A stretch of 64,000 nucleotides of DNA from Flavobacteriales bacterium (GCA_016715895.1 JADJXH010000004.1:1-64000), one strand, 5' to 3'; numbered from the stretch's first letter, positions 35,980 to 44,793 are shown. Notes: generated by a model from the letters alone, not told the origin. A program made the numbers and translations.

Positions 35980-36741
35980 ATGTTGCACGGGTTGAAGGAG
36001 GAAGGCGAGTTCCGCTACGTGGAGGAGGGCGATGGTCCCGTGCTTCTCTTCCTGCACGGCCTGTTCGGGGCCCTGAGCAATTTCGAGGAGGTGTTCCGCC
36101 ACTTCGCCGGGCGGTACCGGGTGGTGGTGCCCATGCTGCCCTTGTACAGCATGCCGATGCTGAGCACGAACGTGCCCGCCCTGGCCGAATTCCTGCACAG
36201 GTTCATCCGGCACAAGGGCTACACCGAGGTGAACCTGCTGGGCAATTCACTGGGCGGCCATGTGGCCCTGATCCACTGCGCCCGTCGGCCCGAAGGTGTG
36301 CGCACCCTGATCCTCACCGGCAGCAGCGGCCTGTACGAGAACGCCTTCGGCGGCAGCTTCCCCCGCCGGGAGGACAAGGAGTACCTGCGCAAGAAGATCG
36401 CCCTCACCTTCCATGACCCTCGGCATGCGACGGACGAGCTGGTGGACGAGTGCTATGAGACGGTGAACGACAAGGCCAAGCTCATCCGGATCCTCGCACT
36501 GGCCAAGAGCGCGATCCGGCACAACATGGCGCGCGACCTGCCGAAGCTCTCCATGCCCGTATGCCTCATTTGGGGAAGGCAGGACGGCATCACCCCGCCG
36601 GAGGTGGCCGAGGAGTTCCACCAGCTGATCCCCGGCAGCGAGCTGTATTGGGTGGATGAATGCGGCCATGCAGCGATGATGGAGCAACCCGCCGTCTTCA
36701 ACCGCATCCTCGACGAATGGCTGACGCGCAAGCTGGCCTGA
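35980..36741 (+). CDS. Alpha/beta hydrolase
   Basis: 253 residues with the alpha/beta hydrolase fold: oxyanion-loop LLFLHGLFGALSNFEEV (22-38), nucleophile elbow LLGNSLGGHVAL (Ser about 90), acid ICLIWGRQDGITPPEV-like segment (Asp about 203) and the catalytic His in VDECGHAAMMEQP (about 229). No signal peptide, so cytoplasmic. The substrate cannot be assigned. The ATG at 35980 is chosen because the -7 box TACATTTG would otherwise fall in the coding region. It precedes engB, a gene neighbourhood common in Flavobacteriia. Confidence 0.9.
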   Translation: MLHGLKEEGEFRYVEEGDGPVLLFLHGLFGALSNFEEVFRHFAGRYRVVVPMLPLYSMPMLSTNVPALAEFLHRFIRHKGYTEVNLLGNSLGGHVALIHCARRPEGVRTLILTGSSGLYENAFGGSFPRREDKEYLRKKIALTFHDPRHATDELVDECYETVNDKAKLIRILALAKSAIRHNMARDLPKLSMPVCLIWGRQDGITPPEVAEEFHQLIPGSELYWVDECGHAAMMEQPAVFNRILDEWLTRKLA

Positions 36742-36787
36742 GCGCCGTGTCCGCGACTTCCGATCGGCGCTGCAACCCTTCCGGGTC

Positions 36788-37417
36788 ATGCGCACCCTGA
36801 ACGCCACGCACCTGGGCAGCGGCCGCGAGGCCCGGCACTGGCCTGCGCCCACCCTGCCCGAGTACGCCTTCATCGGTCGCAGCAACGTGGGCAAGAGCTC
36901 GCTGGTGAACATGCTCGTGGGCATCAACAAACTGGCGCGCGTGAGCGCCACACCGGGCAAGACCAGGAACGTGGAACACTTCCGGGTGGAACCGACCCGG
37001 GGCGATTCGGGTCGACCGTGGCTCCTGGCCGACCTTCCCGGATACGGGTTCGCGCGCACGAGCCGCAGCGAGCGGGAGGAGTGGAAGCGCATGATCGACC
37101 GGTACCTGCTCACACGGGAGAACCTGCAATGCGTGTTCGTCCTGGTGGACGCCCGGCACGAGCCGCAGAACAGCGATCTGGACATGATCCAGTGGTTGGG
37201 CGAGAACGGCATCCCCTTCGTCATCGCCTTCACCAAGAGCGACAAGCTGGCCCAGCCCAAGGTGCAGAGCAACGTCGCGCTGTTCCGAAGGGTGCTGAAG
37301 AAGACCTGGCAGAACCTGCCGTTGATGTTCATCACCTCCAGCGGAACACGTCAGGGACGTGAGGCCGTCCTGGAGTACATCGATGGCATCAACGCGCAGT
37401 GGGTGGCCGGTGGTTGA
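36788..37417 (+). CDS. engB: Ribosome biogenesis GTP-binding protein EngB (YihA/YsxC)
   Basis: 209 residues: G1 AFIGRSNVGKSSLVN (27-41), G2 region SATPGKTRNVEHF, G3 LADLPGYGFA, G4 FTKSDK and G5 ITSSG. It is a TrmE-Era-EngA superfamily GTPase needed for 50S subunit assembly. The ATG at 36788 agrees with the usual N-terminus. It converges with gldC. Confidence 0.96.
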   Translation: MRTLNATHLGSGREARHWPAPTLPEYAFIGRSNVGKSSLVNMLVGINKLARVSATPGKTRNVEHFRVEPTRGDSGRPWLLADLPGYGFARTSRSEREEWKRMIDRYLLTRENLQCVFVLVDARHEPQNSDLDMIQWLGENGIPFVIAFTKSDKLAQPKVQSNVALFRRVLKKTWQNLPLMFITSSGTRQGREAVLEYIDGINAQWVAGG

Positions 37418-37466
37418 GGGGTGAGGGCCAACGGTCCCCGACGCCGCCCCTGCCGGGTCCCGAGGC

Positions 37467-37799
37467 TCACTCCTGCGGCTTCGCACCCAGCATGTGTTCG
37501 GCGAAGTAGGCGCCGAAATCGCGCATCTGCGCGGCCATGCGCCCTTCCCCGGTCGCACGCTCGAAGGTGTCGGCCATGGTGAGGATGTTCTGGTGGAAGA
37601 AGCGCTTCATGTCGTCCACGCTCATGGTCTTCGTCCACAGGTCGATGCGCAGGGTGTTCTGCTCGCGTTCGTCCCAGAGCGCCAGGAGCACGGCGCGCGC
37701 CTCACTGCGCGCCCCGCCGTCCTCGGCCTCCCAATGGATGCGCTCGGGCACATGGTTCTCGTCCAGTTGCACGTCGAGCCGGATCTCCGATGTCCTCAT
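37467..37799 (-). CDS. gldC: Gliding motility protein GldC
   Basis: 110 residues from the ATG at 37799: RTSEIRLDVQLDENHVPERIHW, then TLRIDLWTKTMSVDDMKRFFHQN and MADTFERATGEGRMAAQM, which match GldC along its whole length. No signal peptide; probably cytoplasmic. GldC supports gliding in Flavobacterium without being essential. It follows gldB by 8 bases, the typical gldBC arrangement. Confidence 0.92.
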   Translation of the reverse strand: MRTSEIRLDVQLDENHVPERIHWEAEDGGARSEARAVLLALWDEREQNTLRIDLWTKTMSVDDMKRFFHQNILTMADTFERATGEGRMAAQMRDFGAYFAEHMLGAKPQE

Positions 37800-37807
37800 G
37801 GTGATGT

Positions 37808-38842
37808 TCAGTCGCGGGGCTTGTAGGCCTTCAGGATGGTGCGGGCGTCCGGCCCCGGAAAGAGGTCGGGCGGCCGGGTGCCCGGATGGGCGTTCAGGTA
37901 GGCCTGCACCATCCGGAGGCCGATCCACTCCCCGATGTGTCCGGGGCTTTCACGGGGCAGCCCGCTCGTGAAAGGCCCGTCGTTCAGCCAGGTGGCGATG
38001 CGCTGGGGATCCTTGCTGAACAGGTGCCCATCGCGGACGAGGGTGCGCCAGATGTTGAACTCGTTGGCCTCGCACCAGGCAAGCTGTTCCGCGGTGAAGG
38101 CCAGCTTGAGCGCGGGATCGGCCTCGGGGAGCACGGCATCGAGCAGCGCCATCACCTTGCCCACCTCCACCAGCTGGGTGAGCAGGTCCTCCCCGGTGGC
38201 ATCCCTCAGGTAATGCACCATCAGCCATCCCTTCATCGCGGCCGGCACCAGCATGTCGGGCACCATCCGCCGCTTCACATAGTTGGGGAAGGCCTCCGGG
38301 GCCAGAAGGCCCACCACCGGATGATCCGCGCCGATGAACCATTCGATGCCGACGCCCAGCACGCTGTCCGTGGGGAAGATGCCGTAGTTGTATCCGGCGT
38401 TGAAGATGACCACGCGCGGCACCAGGCTGTCGGGGAAGAGCGCTTTCAGCCTTCCGAAGGCGGACCCGAACGCCGCGCGTTCCGAGGCCATGTCACCGAA
38501 GAGGCTGTCGGCGGCGGCCTGTGCGGCGGACCAGTCCGGATCGCGGGTGAAGTGCATGAGGGCCATGCTGAGCCGCGGATCATCCAGCGGAGCCGCCTGC
38601 AGCACCTGCTCCACGTAGATGCGATGGAAGTCCCCCAGGTCGGCGTAGGCGCGAAGGCTCACGGCCGCGAGCGAATCGGCGGGTGCATGGAAGAGCAGCT
38701 GGTCCAGTCGATAGGGCACCAGCTGCACCGGAACGGGCTCCACTTCATCGGAGCCGGTCGGAGCGCCACAGGCGATGAGCTGCAGGAGCATCGCACCGGA
38801 AAGGAAGCGCACCGCCCGATTACCTTTGACGCCAACGAACAT
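37808..38842 (-). CDS. gldB: Gliding motility lipoprotein GldB
   Basis: Up to 344 residues. The N-terminus has VRFLSGAMLLQLIACGAPTG with a lipobox (LIAC-G), so it is a lipoprotein; the rest contains NAGYNYGIFPTDSVLGVGIEWFIGADHP and PNYVKRRMVPDMLVPAAMKGW, typical of GldB, a core gliding/T9SS-associated protein. The ATG at 38842 gives a 10-residue hydrophilic extension. A GTG at 38812 places the hydrophobic segment at the N-terminus and leaves a ~28-base leader behind the TAGGTTTG box at 38847-38854, so it may be the true start. Confidence 0.9.
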   Translation of the reverse strand: MFVGVKGNRAVRFLSGAMLLQLIACGAPTGSDEVEPVPVQLVPYRLDQLLFHAPADSLAAVSLRAYADLGDFHRIYVEQVLQAAPLDDPRLSMALMHFTRDPDWSAAQAAADSLFGDMASERAAFGSAFGRLKALFPDSLVPRVVIFNAGYNYGIFPTDSVLGVGIEWFIGADHPVVGLLAPEAFPNYVKRRMVPDMLVPAAMKGWLMVHYLRDATGEDLLTQLVEVGKVMALLDAVLPEADPALKLAFTAEQLAWCEANEFNIWRTLVRDGHLFSKDPQRIATWLNDGPFTSGLPRESPGHIGEWIGLRMVQAYLNAHPGTRPPDLFPGPDARTILKAYKPRD

Positions 38843-38854
38843 CGCGCAAACCTA
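38821..38854. promoter_or_regulatory. Face-to-face -7 boxes for gldB and the beta-barrel gene
   Basis: Plus-strand TACCTTTG (38821-38828), 25 bases before the ATG at 38854, and minus-strand TAGGTTTG (38847-38854), directed at gldB. Both match TAnnTTTG exactly. The boxes face each other 18 bases apart, so the two transcripts would overlap. Confidence 0.55.
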
Positions 38855-39600
38855 TGAAGAAGGCGTTCCTATCCCTGGCTGTCGCAAGCCTGCTGGCCCT
38901 TCCGTCGATGGCCCAGGAGTCCCGGGGCTTCAAGCTCGGCATCAAGGCCTCCCCCAACCTGGGCTGGATCAATTCCACCACCAAGGAGCTGGAGGGCGAC
39001 GGGGTGAACCTCGGCTTCTCCTTCGGCCTGATGGGCGACTTCCGCCTGGGCAGCGACAACTACGCCCTCAGCACGGGCCTCTTCATGAACCTCCTCGGCG
39101 CGAACCAGACCAGCAAGGCCTACAAGACCTCCGTCGGCGGGTTGGAGCGGACCATCCCTTCCTTCGAGTTCGCCCGTCGGTATCAGTATGTGGAACTGCC
39201 GATCCTGATCAAGCTCAAGACCAACGAAATGGGCTACATGACCTACTTCGGCCAGCTGGGCTTCGGCTCGGCCTTCTGCGTGTCGGCCAAGAGCGATGTG
39301 TACAGTTACAACGCAGCGAGCACCGGTATCGGCCCGGATGCGAAGTTCGACCGCGAGGAGAAGGCCAACATCCTGTCGGAAACGGTGCCGTTCAGGGCCT
39401 CGCTGGTGGTGGGCATCGGCGCCGAGTACAAGTTCGCCGGCAACACCACGCTGGTGTTCGGCATCAACTACAACAACGGCTTCACCGACACCTTCGACAA
39501 GGACAAGCTCTTCGACCGGAAGGATGCCGAAGTGGCCGACGAGGTGGAGGCCCACGGAAAGCTGCACTATGCGGAGCTGCTCCTGGGCGTGTACTTCTGA
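38854..39600 (+). CDS. Outer-membrane beta-barrel (porin/PorT-like) protein
   Basis: 248 residues: signal peptide AFLSLAVASLLALPSMAQ, then alternating strands typical of the outer-membrane beta-barrel family (FKLGIKASPNLGWI, VNLGFSFGLMGDFRL, YALSTGLFMNL, YQYVELPILIKLKT, YFGQLGFGSAF, ASLVVGIGAEYKF, LVFGINYNNGF, LHYAELLLGVYF). Members include PorT of the T9SS; whether this is PorT itself cannot be told. It lies back to back with gldB and is followed by a terminator. Confidence 0.85.
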   Translation: MKKAFLSLAVASLLALPSMAQESRGFKLGIKASPNLGWINSTTKELEGDGVNLGFSFGLMGDFRLGSDNYALSTGLFMNLLGANQTSKAYKTSVGGLERTIPSFEFARRYQYVELPILIKLKTNEMGYMTYFGQLGFGSAFCVSAKSDVYSYNAASTGIGPDAKFDREEKANILSETVPFRASLVVGIGAEYKFAGNTTLVFGINYNNGFTDTFDKDKLFDRKDAEVADEVEAHGKLHYAELLLGVYF

Positions 39601-39620
39601 TCCCGGTCAACGACCCATTG

Positions 39621-39650
39621 AAAGGCCCTGCGCACCTTCGCGGGGCCTTT
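39621..39650 (+). terminator. Rho-independent terminator
   Basis: AAAGGCCC...GGGCCTTT hairpin 20 bases after the beta-barrel gene stop, just before nadE. Confidence 0.75.
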
Positions 39651-39666
39651 CCCATTGCAGACGACC

Positions 39667-40464
39667 ATGGACAGCATCGGCATCGCGGACCATATCTCGG
39701 GGTGGTTGAAGGATCAATGCGTGCGCACCGGCCAGCACGGCTTCGTGGTGGGCGTCAGCGGCGGCGTGGACAGCGCGCTCACGAGCACGCTCTGCGCCCG
39801 GACGGGCCTGCCCACGCTCTGCGTGGAGATGCCCATCCACCAGGCGCATGCCCAGGTGCAGCGCGCACAGGACCACATCAGCTGGCTTCGCGAGCGTCAC
39901 CCGAACGTGCGCATGGAGGTGGTGGGCCTGACGCCGGTCTTCGACCAGTTCATCGCCTCCCTTCCGTCCTTCCCCGACCGGGCGGTGATGGAGTTGGCCC
40001 AGGCCAACGCCAGGGCCCGCCTCCGGATGACCACGCTCTACTACTTCGCCGGTCTGTTGCGCCACCTGGTGGCCGGCACGGGCAACAAGGTGGAGGACTT
40101 CGGCGTGGGCTTTTTCACCAAGTACGGGGATGGCGGGGTGGACCTCTCCCCCATCGCCGACCTCACCAAGACGGAGGTGGTTGCCGTGGCCCGGTCATTG
40201 GGGGTGATCGACAGCATCCTTCAGGCGAAGCCCACCGACGGCCTCTGGGGCGATGACCGGAGCGATGAGGACCAGATCGGCGCGAGCTATCCGGAGCTGG
40301 AATGGGCCATGGACCTGCGCGAACGAGCGAGCGACCCGTCGACGCTGGAGCTCACCCCGAGGCAGCGCGAAGTGCTGGCCATCTACGATCGGCGCAACGC
40401 GGCCAACCGCCATAAGATGGAGCCCATCCCGGTATGCACGGTGCCTGCCGGGCTGAAGTCCTGA
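39667..40464 (+). CDS. nadE: NAD(+) synthase (ammonia-dependent)
   Basis: 265 residues. ATP-pyrophosphatase P-loop VVGVSGGVDSALTSTL (27-42), ANARARLRMTTLYYFAG, GTGNKVEDFGVGFFTKYGDGGVDL and LWGDDRSDEDQIGASY match NadE. It converts nicotinic acid adenine dinucleotide to NAD+ with ammonia. There is no glutaminase domain, so it uses free ammonia. The ATG at 39667 is preferred to an upstream TTG inside the terminator region. NadE next to gldB/gldC is common in Flavobacteriia. Confidence 0.94.
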   Translation: MDSIGIADHISGWLKDQCVRTGQHGFVVGVSGGVDSALTSTLCARTGLPTLCVEMPIHQAHAQVQRAQDHISWLRERHPNVRMEVVGLTPVFDQFIASLPSFPDRAVMELAQANARARLRMTTLYYFAGLLRHLVAGTGNKVEDFGVGFFTKYGDGGVDLSPIADLTKTEVVAVARSLGVIDSILQAKPTDGLWGDDRSDEDQIGASYPELEWAMDLRERASDPSTLELTPRQREVLAIYDRRNAANRHKMEPIPVCTVPAGLKS

Positions 40465-40470
40465 AGGTCC

Positions 40471-41559
40471 GTGCTCCGCATCCGCTCCGTCGTCCTGTTC
40501 GCCGCACTGGAGGTCGTTCCAACGCTGAACGCACAGACGGAGCGCTGGGCGACACCCACGAACGGCGGCTTCGACAGCACCTACGTGCTGGACCTCACCC
40601 ACCTGCTGACCCTGCGGGTGTACATGAGCACGAAGTTCAACTCGATCGAACTGCGTGATGGGGCGCGGGAGAGCCGGGTGACCTACCGGCCCAACACCAA
40701 CATCAACCTGGGCCTCGGCGCCAGCTACCGCGGCCTCACGGGCAACCTGGGCTTCGGGTTCGGATTCCTGAACAACGACGATGCGGAGCTGGGGGAAACG
40801 CGCTACCTCGATGCCCAGGGCAACCTGTTCGGTCGGCGGTTCGCGGCCAACTTGTTCGCACAATCCTACAAGGGCTACTACATCGACGTGTTGAGCTACC
40901 CCGGTTCCACGGAGGGCGACACGCTTTATGCGCGCATCCTGCGGGAGGACCGGGTGCGTCCCGACCTGGTGCAGGAGAACCTCGGGCTCAGCGTGCTGCA
41001 CATCCTCGGGAACCGTCGCTTCAGCTACCGGGCGGCGTTCAACCAGGACGCGTGGCAGCGCCGCAGTGCCGGGTCCATGTTGGTGGGTGGTTACGGGGTG
41101 TTCCAGGCCATGCGGTCCGAGCGGCCGGAGATACCATCCGAAGTGGACAGCCTGTTCGCACCCGCCCTGCGCTTCCGGCGCCTGGAGCAGGCCGAGCTGG
41201 GGGGCTTGATCGGGTACGCGCACACCTTCGTCATCCGGCACCATGTGTTCCTCTCCCTCTCCATCGCAGGTGGCCTTGGCCTGGTGCGCAGCGAAGGCTG
41301 GTATCCGGAAGCGGACACGGACCGGCGCGACATCATCTGGTCGGCCGGCCTGCGGAGCCAGCAGCGCATCGCACTCGGCTACAACAGCGCCCGCACCTGC
41401 GTCGGCCTGTCCTTCTCGAACGAGACCTCCAGCACCAACCCCGCACGCGACGCCACCTATGCCTGGAACGTGGGCAACCTGCGCCTCTTCGTCGCCTATC
41501 GCGTGCCGGTGCGATTGGGCTTCGTGGACAAGGTGATGGGCCGGCTGGGGCTGTTGTGA
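40471..41559 (+). CDS. DUF4421-family outer-membrane beta-barrel protein
   Basis: 362 residues from a GTG 6 bases after the nadE stop. Signal peptide (RSVVLFAALEVVPTLNAQ) followed by many amphipathic strands: RVYMSTKFNSIELRD, YRPNTNINLGLGASYRGLTGN, LGFGFGFLN, KGYYIDVL, FSYRAAFNQDAWQRRSAGSM, and the end FVAYRVPVRLGFVDKVM. This matches DUF4421 proteins of Bacteroidota, predicted barrels of unknown function. Tight spacing suggests co-transcription with nadE. Confidence 0.82.
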   Translation: MLRIRSVVLFAALEVVPTLNAQTERWATPTNGGFDSTYVLDLTHLLTLRVYMSTKFNSIELRDGARESRVTYRPNTNINLGLGASYRGLTGNLGFGFGFLNNDDAELGETRYLDAQGNLFGRRFAANLFAQSYKGYYIDVLSYPGSTEGDTLYARILREDRVRPDLVQENLGLSVLHILGNRRFSYRAAFNQDAWQRRSAGSMLVGGYGVFQAMRSERPEIPSEVDSLFAPALRFRRLEQAELGGLIGYAHTFVIRHHVFLSLSIAGGLGLVRSEGWYPEADTDRRDIIWSAGLRSQQRIALGYNSARTCVGLSFSNETSSTNPARDATYAWNVGNLRLFVAYRVPVRLGFVDKVMGRLGLL

Positions 41560-41590
41560 TCCCGGTGAGGCCGGCTCCCGGCCAGGGCGC

Positions 41591-41598
41591 TAGCTTCG
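41591..41598 (+). promoter_or_regulatory. -7 box TAGCTTCG, 4 bases from the ATG
   Basis: Close match to TAnnTTTG; the box ends at 41598 and the ATG is at 41603, so the transcript would be leaderless. Confidence 0.5.
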
Positions 41599-41602
41599 CG
41601 GC

Positions 41603-42502
41603 ATGAACCACCGTGCTCCCTTCCGCACACTGGCGCTCGCAGCGCTTCTGTCCACCGCAACGGTCCCCTTGCTCGCGCAGGACAGGTCGGCCAGCGGTCA
41701 TCTGCTCAACTGGACGAACCCCATCGCGGTGGAACAGGACACCGTGGTGAACAAAACCCACAAGCTGCCGGCTCATGCGTTCATGGTCCACGAAGCGGAA
41801 CCCGGCGCGGCCCTGAACGCGTTGAAGGCCGCCTATGCCGGCCAGAACGCAAAGTTCAGTGGCTCGGACCCGATGAGCGGCCTGGTGACCGTGACCGTAC
41901 TGGGTGAAGCCCCGGTGCTGCTGCTGGCCTCGGCGGCAAAGGACAAGAAAGCGGGTGGAGCGCGGATGCGCGTGACCTTCGCTGCGAACGACAGTACGGC
42001 GATCGAGGGAGGGCGCGATGCCGCCCATGCCCTTGCCATCCAGCTCAACCGCGCGATCGTGCAGCAGCAGATCGATGCCCAGCAGAAGATCGTGGACAAG
42101 GCCGGGAGCAAGCTGGAGAGCGCACAAAGCGACCAGGCCAAGGCCCAGAAGAAGGCCAGCAATGCGGCCAGCGACCTGGAGAAGGCCAAGAAGGAGAAGA
42201 GCAAGCTCGCTGACAAGCAGGCCCAGCTGCAGAAGGAGCAGCAGCGGGCCCAGGAGCGCTACAACACCAGCCAGGCCCCGAAGGACCTGGAGAAGCTCAC
42301 CAAGGTTCAAGGGCAGCTCGTGAAGGTGCAGCAGGACCTGGCCAAGCAGCTCAAGAAGGAATCCGATGCCCAGAAGGCCGCGAACAAGCGCCAGGATGAG
42401 ATCCCCGACGCGCAGAAGGCGCAGCAGGTGCACCAGGTGAGCAAGGAGCAGGCCGTGAGCGAACTTGAAGCCTTGAAGCGCAAGCTGGAGGCCATCCGCT
42501 GA
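41603..42502 (+). CDS. Secreted coiled-coil hypothetical protein
   Basis: 299 residues: signal peptide (LALAALLSTATVPLLAQD), a ~120-residue N-terminal domain (VVNKTHKLPAHAFMVHEAEP ... VLLLASAAKDKKAG), then a long Lys/Glu/Gln/Ala-rich coiled coil (about 150-295; for example KLESAQSDQAKAQKKASNAA, EKAKKEKSKLADKQAQLQKE). It is probably periplasmic. Not a recognised family; the coiled coil suggests a structural or oligomeric role. It converges with the phosphatase gene, whose stop directly abuts its own. Confidence 0.75.
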   Translation: MNHRAPFRTLALAALLSTATVPLLAQDRSASGHLLNWTNPIAVEQDTVVNKTHKLPAHAFMVHEAEPGAALNALKAAYAGQNAKFSGSDPMSGLVTVTVLGEAPVLLLASAAKDKKAGGARMRVTFAANDSTAIEGGRDAAHALAIQLNRAIVQQQIDAQQKIVDKAGSKLESAQSDQAKAQKKASNAASDLEKAKKEKSKLADKQAQLQKEQQRAQERYNTSQAPKDLEKLTKVQGQLVKVQQDLAKQLKKESDAQKAANKRQDEIPDAQKAQQVHQVSKEQAVSELEALKRKLEAIR

Positions 42503-43939
42503 TCAGATCCGCACGCCCAGCACGAGCACATCGTCCACGCTGGGCCTCTCCTGCTGCCAGAGCGCCAGCGCGTCCTGCACGCGACGCTCCTGTTCGTGCA
42601 TCGGCAGGCCGGCGATGTCGGAGAGCAGTTCCTTGAGGCGTTTGCGCCCGAACTTCCTGTCCGCGGGACCGCCGAACTGGTCCTGGAGCCCGTCCGAACA
42701 GAGGTAGAGCATATCGCCCGGACGGACATCGACCTCCTGCTCCGTGAAGGACCCGGACACATCGGGCAGCAAGCCGACAGGCATCCTGTCCGCGGTGAAC
42801 TCGGTGAGCACGCCACCACGCACCCGATAGAGCGGATGCAGGGCCCCGGCGAAGCGCAGGGTTCCGGCGCGATGGTCGAGCACACAGAGCCCGATGTCCA
42901 TCCCGTCCATCGGCCCCTGTCCGCCCGGCCGTTGAAGGGCACGGATCATCGCGTCGCGCAAGCGGTCCAGGACCTCGGCCGGACGCGCCACGCGCTGTTC
43001 CACCACCACCGCATGCAGCAGGGTGCTGCCCAGGATGCTCATGAGGGCACCGGGCACACCGTGTCCGGTATGGTCCGCTACGGCCCAGATGGTGCGCCCG
43101 TCCAGGTGTGCGCACCAGGGCAGATCACCGCTCACGATGTCCTTGGGACGGTGGAGCAGGAAATGCCCTCCGGTGTGCCGGTCGAGAAGGGAGATATCCG
43201 GCACCACGGCCTGCTGGATGTTCAGGCTGTAGCGGATGCTGTCCGTGAGGTCGCGGTGCGCGGCTTCGATCACGGCGCGCTGCTCCTGGGCCTCGGCGGT
43301 GCGGGCGCGCAGGTCCTCGCGGAGGCGCACCTCGCGTTGCACCAGACGGTGGCGGTTATGGGCCATCACCGTGGAGATCACCATCACGGCGGCGAGCAGG
43401 GTGCCGCCATGGGCCATCACTTCGGGGGGTGACAGCGCGCTGTGCGCACCGAGGAAGAGGACGTTGGCCGCCACGGTGAGGCCGACCACGGCAAGGCCCC
43501 AGGCCAGCGGCCAGAGGATGATCATCGAGGCGCCGACGAAGAGCACCGCATAGGCCAGCGCGTGCAATCGGAACAGGTCGGGCCCCATGAAGCTCCACAT
43601 GTAGGCGTTCTCGAGGCTGATCAGCAGAAAGGGCACGAACACGAAGGAGGCCGGTGTGAGCGGCAACCGCCTGCGTCCGACGATGAGCCCCACGATCGCG
43701 GCGCTGACCAGAACACGGAGCACGAGGAACTCCGTCCAGCGCTCGGGCATCACCGCGTGGTCGTTCAGGGCGAAGAGCGGATTCAGCAGCGCCGCCACCC
43801 AGCTGCCCAGTACGTGATGGCGCCAGGCCGTGCGGTCGAGCTCGGCGCGCCATGCCGGCACCGCACCGGGGTCCCCGGTGCGGAAGAGGCCGATGGTGAA
43901 CCCGAAAGGCGGACGGACCGCGAGCGCGCGCGTGGGCAT
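42503..43939 (-). CDS. Membrane-bound SpoIIE-type serine/threonine phosphatase
   Basis: 478 residues from the Met at 43939. The N-terminal half has about six hydrophobic helices (for example FLVLRVLVSAAIVGLIV, LAYAVLFVGASMIILWPLAW). A coiled coil (about 215-260) precedes a PP2C/SpoIIE domain with DIVSGDLPWCAH, VADHTGHGVPGALMSILGSTLL, GMDIGLCVLD and YLCSDGLQDQFGG (metal-binding Asp residues). Such proteins act on anti-sigma-antagonist or other regulatory phosphoproteins; the target is unknown. A GTG at 44023 would extend it into the duplicated korB fragment, so 43939 is favoured. Confidence 0.85.
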   Translation of the reverse strand: MPTRALAVRPPFGFTIGLFRTGDPGAVPAWRAELDRTAWRHHVLGSWVAALLNPLFALNDHAVMPERWTEFLVLRVLVSAAIVGLIVGRRRLPLTPASFVFVPFLLISLENAYMWSFMGPDLFRLHALAYAVLFVGASMIILWPLAWGLAVVGLTVAANVLFLGAHSALSPPEVMAHGGTLLAAVMVISTVMAHNRHRLVQREVRLREDLRARTAEAQEQRAVIEAAHRDLTDSIRYSLNIQQAVVPDISLLDRHTGGHFLLHRPKDIVSGDLPWCAHLDGRTIWAVADHTGHGVPGALMSILGSTLLHAVVVEQRVARPAEVLDRLRDAMIRALQRPGGQGPMDGMDIGLCVLDHRAGTLRFAGALHPLYRVRGGVLTEFTADRMPVGLLPDVSGSFTEQEVDVRPGDMLYLCSDGLQDQFGGPADRKFGRKRLKELLSDIAGLPMHEQERRVQDALALWQQERPSVDDVLVLGVRI

Positions 43940-44007
43940 CAGGCCCGTGTACGTGAAGGCGGAGGAGAGGTTCAGGGCGGGCCGTGGCGGCTGGATGCCT
44001 GTCGGAC

Positions 44008-44325
44008 CTACCCGATCGTCCACGTCCGCTCCCCGAGCAGCAGCGCATCCAAGTCACCCCCGCCCTCTTGCTCCCTGGCCTGAGCCACCTGGGCGTTGAT
44101 GCGCTCCTCCACGGTGGGGCGCTGCGCCACGTAGAACAGGCCGAAGGGTCGCGGCATGGCCCCCTCGTGGCGCGGATCCTCGAAGAGGCGCACCAGGATG
44201 CTGGCCTTGAAGCTGTCGTGCTGGTCGTGCACCCAGAGGTCGCCCATCGATGCGCTGCCGTCGGCCAGGTCCACGATCACCGGGGTCATGCCATCGAGCT
44301 TGATGCCCTTGGTGCCGTTGGCGAA
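44008..44325 (-). pseudogene. Duplicated 3' fragment of korB
   Basis: Positions 44010-44325 repeat 45353-45668 at about 97% identity and in the same orientation. They encode the last ~105 residues of KorB (FANGTKGIKLDGMTPVIVDL ... LFYVAQRPTVEERINAQVAQ ... GERTWTIG, then a TAG instead of TGA). The 5' part of korB is missing; the remnant is joined at 44326 to unrelated DNA. Not expected to make a functional protein. Confidence 0.85.
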
Positions 44326-44730
44326 CTCCGCGTATACCTCTTTCCCAAGGAACTGAGCAGCTACCAACGCGTGGTGGAGAAGGACGGCGCTTTCACAGAG
44401 AAACTGAACAGCCTCTTCGAGTACGACCTGGTCTGCATGGGCAGGAAGGACCGGCAGCAGTTTGCTGCATCACGTCAGAACATCAAGGGCGGATCGAGTA
44501 TTTCGATCAGCATGCAGCCCACAAGCGATGCGGAATTGCAGCGTATGGTGCTAATGCCCCAGGTCACCACGACCCTGGTGAACGACCTTGTGGAACAGGC
44601 GCGCCACTTGGAGTGGTTGGAGCGGGAGGCGAAGCGGCAGCAGGCGAAACAAGCGCGATACAAGTTGAGGAGCGCGTTGTTGCCGGTGGTGTTCCCGTGC
44701 TGGGGGGAGGGAGTGCCCGGAGAGGAATGA
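44326..44730 (+). pseudogene. Orphan 3' fragment of an unidentified gene
   Basis: Open on the plus strand with no start of its own: ELRVYLFPKELSSYQRVVEK, then LNSLFEYDLVCMGRKDRQQF, SISISMQPTSDAELQRMVLM, a helical segment NDLVEQARHLEWLEREAKRQ, and a stop at 44728. The 5' end is cut at the edge of the korB duplicate. It may be the tail of an ATPase- or defence-type protein, but no family is recognised. Composition is a little more AT-rich than the neighbours, suggesting imported DNA. Confidence 0.5.
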
Positions 44731-44766
44731 AACAACACCGAGAAGTCGCGTCCATGCTCACCGAGT

Positions 44767-44774
44767 TACCTTTG
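44767..44774 (+). promoter_or_regulatory. -7 box TACCTTTG of the toxin-antitoxin operon
   Basis: Perfect TAnnTTTG match, 19 bases before the antitoxin ATG (44794). Confidence 0.6.
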
Positions 44775-44793
44775 AAACACTGAACCGCAAGCC

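Noticed and set aside
41603..42502. TolA or OmpA-like function for the coiled-coil protein
   Set aside because: Only composition (Lys/Ala/Gln coiled coil) supports it; no TolA C-terminal or OmpA domain is present.
44023..44023. GTG start for the SpoIIE phosphatase at 44023
   Set aside because: It would begin inside the korB duplicate; the ATG at 43939 precedes the first conserved hydrophobic segment.
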